A stretch of 11,316 bases of DNA, taken from assembly GCA_031288955.1 (NCBI GenBank), contig JAITQJ010000007.1, positions 1-11,316 of the forward strand. Reading direction: 5' to 3'. Numbering within the stretch: position 1 is the first letter of the stretch; every line of letters begins with the position of its first letter. This DNA comes from Planctomycetaceae bacterium (GTDB lineage: Bacteria > Planctomycetota > Planctomycetia > Pirellulales > Thermoguttaceae). Under the pieces are notes generated by a model. That model was not told the origin of the DNA, made no database searches, and was given only the letters and a program-made list of their open reading frames with translations. Below, in pieces: positions 6,002 through 11,316 of the stretch. The position numbers and the translations under genes were made by a program.

Positions 6002-8998
6002 ATGTACTGCCAATCAGACTTTTTCCGCTCCTTGATGACCATATCGCTTTTCGGCGTTTGCCTTGCCGTTTGCGCTGCTGCGGCTCCTGTCGAAGTCTGG
6101 GTTACCGCCGACAGCGAACAAAGCGGATACGAATCCTATCGGGCTATGGACGGCGACGTTAAAACGATGTGGCACAACCAATTCACCGGCACGTCCGCCA
6201 AATTGCCCCAAACGCTAACCATTGACCTGAAAAAGCCGTATCCGCTCAAAGGTCTCGTCATCACGCCCCGAAACGATGCCGATGAAAACGGCGATATTAA
6301 GAATTACGAAATTTTTATCAGAGATGAGTGGTTTAATGACGCAACCCACAAGCCCAACGATACGCAGTCCGCAAACTTCAAAGGCGAACTCCCCAAAGGT
6401 AAATCGCCGAAGCGGATTGACTTTGCCGAAACTATCACCGGACGCTATATCGTTCTCAAAGTGCTTTCCGACCACAGCGGTCATCAGTTTGCCTCCGCAG
6501 CAGAAATTGAGGTTCTCTGCGGCGATACCAAGTTCATTGCCAAGAAAACCAGCCAAGCGGAAATCGAACGTGAACGGCGGCTGGCAGAACTCGGCGATGC
6601 GGCAACAACTGCCGATGCGGAGTACACCGATGAATACTTCCGGCTCGTTCGGGATATTCGTACCAAAGCCCGCTTCGATAAAATCGCCGCTGAAACGTTT
6701 AACAAAGAATCGCTTATTCTTGACGGAGACCGCGACCCGCTGGATGTTGTTTTACGCCGAACCCAAGCGTTGATGGACGATTTGCGTGTTGACCGCTTTG
6801 ACCGCAACTACAACGAATTACGTGATGCGGCAGCGGACATTCCTGTAACAGAAAATCAAAAACGTTTTGTGCAATATCTGAAAGTCTGTGAACTTCGGCG
6901 GCAGATAGCGTTTTCCAATCCGCTCCTGCAAAACTTCAAGGAATTGCTGTTCGTCAAAAAACACCGGGCGACGTACAATCATATGTGCGACCAGTATTAT
7001 GGAATCAATCTTCCGTCAGGCGGCGGAGTTTTTGTACTCAAAATGGAACCGGAAGCGTTCGCCGGCGGTAAAAAACCGGAAGTCCGCAATTTACTGGAAA
7101 ATGCCGTTGTCGAATCGGGACGTTTGGCGGGGCAGAAACTATCAGCCGGTTCGTTCCTTTCGCCGGATATTTCGTTCGATGCCCGCAAGTTGGCGTTCGC
7201 TTATGTCGAATGTCAGGGGGACACAAAACAACGTTTTCATACCGACCCCAGTAAAGGGCATTGGCACGAAGGACGTTCGTTCCATATTTTCACGTGCAGC
7301 ATTGACGGCAGCGGTTTGAAACAAATTACAGACGGCACGTGGAATGACTTTGACCCGTGCTGGCTGCCGAACGGACGGATGGCGTTCATCACCGAACGGC
7401 GCGGCGGTTATCTGCGCTGCGGTCGGGAATGTCCTACGTACACGTTGTTTGATATGAATCCAGACGGTTCGCAAATCCGCTGTTTAAGTTATCACGAAAC
7501 GAACGAATGGCAGCCGACGGTAACACACGAAGGGCGTATCCTTTACACCCGTTGGGATTATCCTGACCGCTGGGGCTGCATTGCGCATCACCCTTGGATT
7601 ACATCGCTTGACGGACGGGATACCCGGCACGTTCACGGCAACTTTTCGCCGCGTACCAAGCGTCCCGATATGGAACTCGACTGCCGGATGGTACCGGATT
7701 CGCCGAAGTTCGCTGCAACGGCAGCACCGCATCACGGACAGGCTTTCGGTTCGCTCGTTCTCGTTGACCCGCGCGTCAAAGATGACGACGCAATGGCACC
7801 GGTCAAGCGTTTGACACCGGACGTTGATTTTCCCGAATCGCAGGGCGGCGAACAAATTTACGGTACGCCGTATCCGCTGTCGGAAAATTATTATCTTGCC
7901 GTTGCCGATTTTGCATTAAACAAGGATACGGGCGTTGAATGGCGCAACAAACAGTATTATCGGGGCGGTTATGGAATTTATCTCGTTGACGCTTTCGGTA
8001 ACAAAGAATTGATTTACCGCGACCCGGAAATAGCGTGCTGTTCTCCGATTCCGATTGTTCCGCATCCGACTCCGCCTGCAATGCCGCAGCAGATTTCAGC
8101 GGACATTGAACATCAGCCGTATGTGGCAACGATGCGTGATAAAATTGATACGCTTCCGCAGGGAACGCTTTCGATTGTGAACGTGTATGAATCGCTTCGT
8201 CCGCTGCCGGCGGGAACGAAACTCAAAGCACTGCGGGTTTTGCAACTGATACCGATGTCCGTTCCGTCGGGCAGACCGCCGCACGAGACCGGTTTCCGTG
8301 AGCCGACTGCCGGCGATTCCGTTCCGCTTGCCCGTTATGTTCTCGGTACGGTTCCGATAGAGGAAGACGGCAGCGTTCATCTGACGGTTCCGCCGCGGCG
8401 GGAGTTAATGTTACAGGTTCTCGATGAAGACGGTTTGGCAGTGCAGTCAATGCGCAGTTCGCTGTATTTACACGACGGCGAACAACTTTCGTGCAACGGC
8501 TGCCACGAACAACAGATGTCTGCGCCGCTGCGTTTGACTTCTGTGCCGAAAGCGTTCCAGCGAACACCGTCGAAGTTGAAGCCCGACCATCCCGACTCGA
8601 ATCCGTTCAGTTATCCGAGACTTGTGCAACCGGTGCTTGAAAAACATTGTGTTGCGTGTCATAGCGACGAGCGGGCAAAGAATACGCCGAATGTCCCGAA
8701 TTTAGCGAAAGAGCCGATAAAGAATCATTGGTACGCTTCGTTTAACGAGTTGGTGCCGAAGTATGGTTTTTATTCTTACGGCGAACCGCTGCGGACGACA
8801 CCGGGCAAGTTCGGGGCAAGAGCCTCCAAATTGTATGCCCTATTGAAGAAGGGGCATTATGATGTCAACCTAACGCCGGAAGAGATGCACCGCATCACGC
8901 TTTGGCTTGACTGCGTATCCGTGTTTTACGGAGTCTATGAAAAGGAGGGCGGCGAAGCGCAACTCCGCGGCGAAGTCGTCTATCCTACGTTGGAGTAA
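6002..8998 (+). CDS. Exported dihaem c-type protein with discoidin, beta-propeller and HzsA-like domains
   Basis: A 998-residue exported protein. Residues 1-28 form a signal peptide with a hydrophobic core at 12-27; ATG 6002 has GGAG 6 nt upstream. Residues about 29-178 resemble an F5/8 type C (discoidin) carbohydrate-binding-like domain (AMDGDVKTMWHNQF, 48-61). Residues about 180-330 are mostly helical and charged. Residues about 385-670 show WD40/TolB-like propeller repeats such as LSPDISFDARKLAFAYVE, DPCWLPNGRMAFITE and NEWQPTVTHEGRILYTRWDY. The part from about 720 resembles the hydrazine synthase alpha middle domain and leads to CNGCH (831-835). A C-terminal domain carries CVACH (883-887). 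HzsA has the same order of propeller, haem domain and C-terminal haem domain. No HzsB or HzsC genes are nearby, so hydrazine synthesis is not implied. The role is probably periplasmic redox or substrate binding; the substrate is unknown. Confidence 0.88.
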   Translation: MYCQSDFFRSLMTISLFGVCLAVCAAAAPVEVWVTADSEQSGYESYRAMDGDVKTMWHNQFTGTSAKLPQTLTIDLKKPYPLKGLVITPRNDADENGDIKNYEIFIRDEWFNDATHKPNDTQSANFKGELPKGKSPKRIDFAETITGRYIVLKVLSDHSGHQFASAAEIEVLCGDTKFIAKKTSQAEIERERRLAELGDAATTADAEYTDEYFRLVRDIRTKARFDKIAAETFNKESLILDGDRDPLDVVLRRTQALMDDLRVDRFDRNYNELRDAAADIPVTENQKRFVQYLKVCELRRQIAFSNPLLQNFKELLFVKKHRATYNHMCDQYYGINLPSGGGVFVLKMEPEAFAGGKKPEVRNLLENAVVESGRLAGQKLSAGSFLSPDISFDARKLAFAYVECQGDTKQRFHTDPSKGHWHEGRSFHIFTCSIDGSGLKQITDGTWNDFDPCWLPNGRMAFITERRGGYLRCGRECPTYTLFDMNPDGSQIRCLSYHETNEWQPTVTHEGRILYTRWDYPDRWGCIAHHPWITSLDGRDTRHVHGNFSPRTKRPDMELDCRMVPDSPKFAATAAPHHGQAFGSLVLVDPRVKDDDAMAPVKRLTPDVDFPESQGGEQIYGTPYPLSENYYLAVADFALNKDTGVEWRNKQYYRGGYGIYLVDAFGNKELIYRDPEIACCSPIPIVPHPTPPAMPQQISADIEHQPYVATMRDKIDTLPQGTLSIVNVYESLRPLPAGTKLKALRVLQLIPMSVPSGRPPHETGFREPTAGDSVPLARYVLGTVPIEEDGSVHLTVPPRRELMLQVLDEDGLAVQSMRSSLYLHDGEQLSCNGCHEQQMSAPLRLTSVPKAFQRTPSKLKPDHPDSNPFSYPRLVQPVLEKHCVACHSDERAKNTPNVPNLAKEPIKNHWYASFNELVPKYGFYSYGEPLRTTPGKFGARASKLYALLKKGHYDVNLTPEEMHRITLWLDCVSVFYGVYEKEGGEAQLRGEVVYPTLE

Positions 8999-9001
8999 AC
9001 A

Positions 9002-9583
9002 TTGCGGCTGCAAATGAATTTTTTTAAGCAAGCCGTACTTTTTGAAGGCGGTCTCGGTGTTATTGCCGTCGCCGCCGGAGTGTTCTTCGGCTTTCCGTTT
9101 TGGCAGCGTTGTTCGTTCATCGGCGAGGCATTTTTACAGATTGCTGCCGCAACCGCCGCAACTATTGCGGTGTATTTCGTTTTGGGTTGGCTGCCGTTTG
9201 AATGTCTGCGAAAAATTGACCGCATCGTCCGGGAAATCGTCCAGCGGGAAATGTCCGGCTTTCGCCTGCCGCATTTTGTCGTTATTGCGGCATTTGCCGG
9301 TTTCGGCGAAGAATTCTTTTTTCGCGGTCTCCTGCAAGACGGTTTCACAGAATATCTCGGTGTAGCAAAACAAATACCGGTCTTGATTGCCGTTTCGCTT
9401 TTGTTTGCTTTGGCGCATAACATCACACGAACGTATTTTGTTCTGGCGTTTTTGATTTCGTTGTATTTTGGTTTTCTGCTGCTTTACACGGAAAATCTTT
9501 TCGTGCCGGCAGCCGTCCACGGACTTTATGATTTATTTGTACTGCTGTATATCAACCGGCAGCGGAAACCTCCGGCTTTATAG
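9002..9583 (+). CDS. CPBP-family intramembrane metalloprotease
   Basis: A 193-residue polytopic membrane protein of the CPBP (CAAX protease and bacteriocin-processing, Abi) family. Catalytic motifs are EEFFFR (103-108, the glutamate pair and arginine), FALAH (135-139) and HGLYD (173-177). Hydrophobic segments lie at about 14-34, 46-64, 92-102, 126-140, 146-163 and 167-184. The start is taken as TTG 9002 because GGAG (8992-8995) stands 6 nt upstream, inside the last codons of the dihaem gene. The ATG at 9014 has no such site. The gene starts 3 nt after the upstream TAA, so it is very probably co-transcribed and translationally coupled with the dihaem gene. Bacterial members process membrane-anchored peptides or proteins, or act in immunity to bacteriocins. 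Which substrate applies here is unknown. Confidence 0.87.
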   Translation: MRLQMNFFKQAVLFEGGLGVIAVAAGVFFGFPFWQRCSFIGEAFLQIAAATAATIAVYFVLGWLPFECLRKIDRIVREIVQREMSGFRLPHFVVIAAFAGFGEEFFFRGLLQDGFTEYLGVAKQIPVLIAVSLLFALAHNITRTYFVLAFLISLYFGFLLLYTENLFVPAAVHGLYDLFVLLYINRQRKPPAL

Positions 9584-9591
9584 CCGTCAAA

Positions 9592-9747
9592 TCACCTCGT
9601 CCGCTTCAAAACACTCATAAAACTCTTCACGCCCCATTCATCTCGGCACAACTGATGAACCCGCTACGCATCGTAACCTGCATCCGCCAACATCTTTTGC
9701 GGACAATGGACAGCAAACGCCTGCATAAGAACCGCCCTTGCCCCACA
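9592..9747 (-). pseudogene. Degraded DDE transposase fragment
   Basis: Read on the minus strand, the stretch 9747-9592 contains MLADAGYDA, a stop codon, then HQLCRDEWGVKSF and a final TGA at 9594-9592. The aDAGYDxxxNHxxCREExGIxSxIP pattern is typical of the central part of DDE transposases of the IS4/IS1634/IS1182 type. Both ends are missing, and a stop (TAG) follows the GYDA segment, so this is debris. It begins immediately after the stop of the restriction-enzyme-like gene at 9749 and ends 9 nt from the end of the convergent CPBP gene. It is not the missing half of the IS5-type remnant at 965-1293, whose family has different motifs. Confidence 0.6.
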
Positions 9748-9748
9748 T

Positions 9749-10114
9749 TTACCGTTTCTCCCATCGAGCCTTAACTTTTTCAAAGTGTTCCATTCGTTCC
9801 CGAATTTTGCCGATTTCCTTTGGATAAAATTCGAGAAGTGTATCGCAAAGTTCGAGCATCCAATTTTTGCGGGTGTTCTGCGGATTCAATTCTATCCGGT
9901 TCGAGTTAGCAATCTGAATCTGTCCCCAGCCCAATGCACCAATCGTCAAACAATTCCAATCCAAAAATTCAATCGGCACAAAGTCGATGTGTTTAACCAA
10001 AATTTTCGTTTTTTCTGCTTGATAACGAATCATCAACAACACAAAAAAGTTGGTATCGTCTTCATAAAAATGAATTCTGGATTGCCGCCCGCAGCATATC
10101 GGGACGTTTAACAT
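9749..10114 (-). CDS. Putative restriction endonuclease fragment (C-terminal part) paired with the adjacent methyltransferase
   Basis: A 121-residue product with a hydrophobic, enzyme-like core (NFFVLLMIRYQ, then VPIEFLDWNCLTIGALGWGQ at about 46-65) and a basic helical tail (TRKNWMLELCDTLLEFYPKE, 81-100). It overlaps the methyltransferase gene by 53 nt in another frame, on the same strand. Gene position and general appearance suggest the cognate type II restriction enzyme. No PD-(D/E)XK motif can be pointed to, and most such enzymes are 200-400 residues. The first 15 or so residues coincide with the methyltransferase's C-terminal codons and look arbitrary, so the gene is probably a 5'-deleted remnant. 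ATG 10114 does have GGA 8 nt upstream. The function is an inference from context; an unrelated small protein is possible. Confidence 0.45.
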   Translation of the reverse strand: MLNVPICCGRQSRIHFYEDDTNFFVLLMIRYQAEKTKILVKHIDFVPIEFLDWNCLTIGALGWGQIQIANSNRIELNPQNTRKNWMLELCDTLLEFYPKEIGKIRERMEHFEKVKARWEKR

Positions 10115-11045
10115 TTTTCTGTTCCGCCAAGGTATTGCGTTCCCAAAACACGCCGCCGGAATATCCTTGTATCGCTGCCGTCTTGTCCGCTAATTCAAGC
10201 CGTTTTTCGGCAATCAAGCAATACTCTTCGTTCAATTCCACGCCGGTATATTGCCGACCTAATTTTTTTGCAACGACCGCCGTTGTTCCGCTGCCGAGGA
10301 ATGGGTCAAACACAACATCGCCTTCATTGGAACTTGCAAGAATGATTTTCGCCAGCAACTTTTCCGGCTTTTGCGTTGGATGCGGCGTATTTTCCGGCAT
10401 TGACCAAAACGGCACGGAAATATCTGTCCACAAGTTTGACGGATAAGTGATGCGGAAACGTCCGCCGTCCGTTTCGTTCCAATCTTTCGGCTTGCCGGTG
10501 TTGTCGGTATAAGGGGCAATCACTTTACGTTTCATCATCACACGCTCAACGTGAAACGTGAATTTCTTGCTGACGGTCGCAAACCAAATATCCTCGCTGT
10601 TATTTTTCCAATTTGATTTTGCCCCGCGTCCTTTTTCCCGCTCCCAAGTGATACGGTTTTGAATAATAAAATGTTCTTCTAATACATTTTGAATTGCTGC
10701 CGCACTCCGCCAATCGCCGCAGACGTAAATCGAGCCGGTCGGTTTCAAAAGACGTTTCATTTCCGGCAGCCAAGTCCGCAGATAACCGGTGTATTGTGCA
10801 GTATTTGTCCCTTTGAATTTCTTACCGTTAAACTCTTTTGTAATGTTATAAGGCGGGTCGGCAACGATTAAATCGCAGAACGCCGCCGGCAGTTTCGGTA
10901 AGATGTCAAAAAGGTCTGAACAAATTATCGTATTGTTAATCTCTTTCGGTAATTGCACAGTCAAGTGTTTCCGATAACGCTGTTTTTCGTTGTCGGAAAG
11001 CGTCATAGTGCGGTTGCGGTTTGCCGGACAAAAGTTGTCTTTCAT
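10062..11045 (-). CDS. Site-specific adenine DNA methyltransferase (beta class)
   Basis: A SAM-dependent N6-adenine methyltransferase, probably the modification half of a type II system. Counting from ATG 11045 (327 residues), the catalytic motif DPPYNI is at 63-68, HPTQKP at 222-227 and the SAM-binding motif FDPFLGSGTT at 246-255, followed by GVELNEEYC (269-277). Motif IV preceding motif I defines the beta class. Between them a probable target-recognition region includes WEREKGRGAKSNWKN (134-148). The start is uncertain: TTG 11072, ATG 11045 and ATG 11006 are all in frame and none has a good ribosome-binding site. The conserved body begins only after 11006. The C-terminus after ERNTLAEQK (302-310) runs into the overlap with the restriction-enzyme-like gene. 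The recognition sequence cannot be read from the protein. The gene looks intact. Confidence 0.92.
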   Translation of the reverse strand: MKDNFCPANRNRTMTLSDNEKQRYRKHLTVQLPKEINNTIICSDLFDILPKLPAAFCDLIVADPPYNITKEFNGKKFKGTNTAQYTGYLRTWLPEMKRLLKPTGSIYVCGDWRSAAAIQNVLEEHFIIQNRITWEREKGRGAKSNWKNNSEDIWFATVSKKFTFHVERVMMKRKVIAPYTDNTGKPKDWNETDGGRFRITYPSNLWTDISVPFWSMPENTPHPTQKPEKLLAKIILASSNEGDVVFDPFLGSGTTAVVAKKLGRQYTGVELNEEYCLIAEKRLELADKTAAIQGYSGGVFWERNTLAEQKNVKRPDMLRAAIQNSFL

Positions 11046-11109
11046 CGCTTGACTGTTTTCCAAATAATCCAATGATGATTTAATTCTGTTTCGCTAATTA
11101 TAAGACGAT

Positions 11110-11138
11110 ATTGTATCACACACCCTCTCCAACGACAA
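11110..11138 (-). promoter_or_regulatory. Candidate promoter of the adenine methyltransferase gene
   Basis: On the minus strand TTGTCG (11138-11133) and TACAAT (11115-11110) are 17 nt apart, and the -10 carries an extended TGA element directly before it. A second hexamer, TATAAT (11102-11097), lies just downstream without a matching -35. Transcription would start near 11103, about 58 nt before ATG 11045. Confidence 0.5.
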
Positions 11139-11288
11139 TCACATTCTCCCCGAAGTCGGCTTCATCTGGATAATTCCTTCATCAACAATGTCGCCGAACT
11201 TAACTAACCTGTATTCTTTACCGTGTTTGATGCAGTTAATTTTTCCATTCCTTTCGGGAATGTGAATGTTCTCAACGATTTTGCTTTT
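11139..11288 (-). pseudogene. Coding-like tract without a start codon
   Basis: Between a TAG at 11291-11289 and a TGA at 11141-11139 an open frame of 49 codons reads as a convincing protein segment (ENIHIPERNGKINC, then KHGKEYRLVKFGDIVDEG). It contains no ATG, GTG or TTG until its last residues, so it cannot be translated as a normal gene. It is most likely the remnant of a longer gene disrupted upstream, possibly by a frameshift around 11290. It ends exactly where the methyltransferase promoter begins. No family is recognised, and chance cannot be excluded for a tract this short. Confidence 0.3.
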
Positions 11289-11316
11289 CTAACAGAAACA
11301 AAAATTCACGATTCGG

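Noticed and set aside
6002..8998. True hydrazine synthase and an anammox lifestyle
   Set aside because: Only the alpha-like architecture is present, with an added discoidin domain. No beta or gamma subunit genes are nearby and the predicted haem ligand differs. Such proteins occur widely in non-anammox Planctomycetes.
9134..9520. 128-codon open frame on the minus strand
   Set aside because: It is antisense to the CPBP protease gene, which has all its catalytic motifs.

Overview
The window looks like a planctomycete chromosome of moderate GC. The main evidence is a 998-residue exported protein with an N-terminal discoidin-like domain, a beta-propeller region, a region resembling the middle domain of hydrazine synthase alpha, and two c-type haem motifs. 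This architecture is widespread in Planctomycetes. A small secreted protein and a membrane P-loop NTPase of unassigned role fit the same setting. The phylum call is inference. A low-GC lineage such as the gut Thermoguttaceae is possible but cannot be shown from the sequence.

Left end (1-1293, minus strand): the N-terminal 232 residues of a type I restriction-modification methyltransferase (HsdM) run off the edge. Upstream are a 44-codon reading frame broken by TGA and a truncated IS5-type insertion sequence that keeps one end, a near-consensus promoter and the N-terminal half of its transposase. The promoter points toward hsdM.

Central minus-strand block (1319-5866): a promoter preceded by an 18-nt A tract drives a small exported coiled-coil protein, a KAP-like membrane NTPase and a NAD synthase that is translationally coupled to the NTPase (1-nt overlap). 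The NAD synthase has only the synthetase half of the glutamine-dependent enzyme. After a 174-nt gap with its own promoter comes glucose-6-phosphate dehydrogenase (zwf), followed by a perfect hairpin. The two enzymes link this block to NAD(P) supply: one makes NAD, the other usually reduces NADP.

Central plus-strand block (5941-9583): divergently transcribed, the HzsA-like dihaem protein is followed 3 nt after its stop by a CPBP-family membrane protease read from TTG. The two are almost certainly one transcript.

Right end (9592-11316, minus strand): a degraded DDE transposase fragment abuts a short protein that looks like the C-terminal part of a restriction endonuclease. That protein overlaps the end of an intact beta-class adenine DNA methyltransferase. 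Upstream are a good promoter and a 49-codon coding-like tract with no start codon. Both ends therefore carry restriction-modification genes and transposase debris, while the middle carries metabolic and envelope genes. I saw no rRNA, tRNA or CRISPR array.
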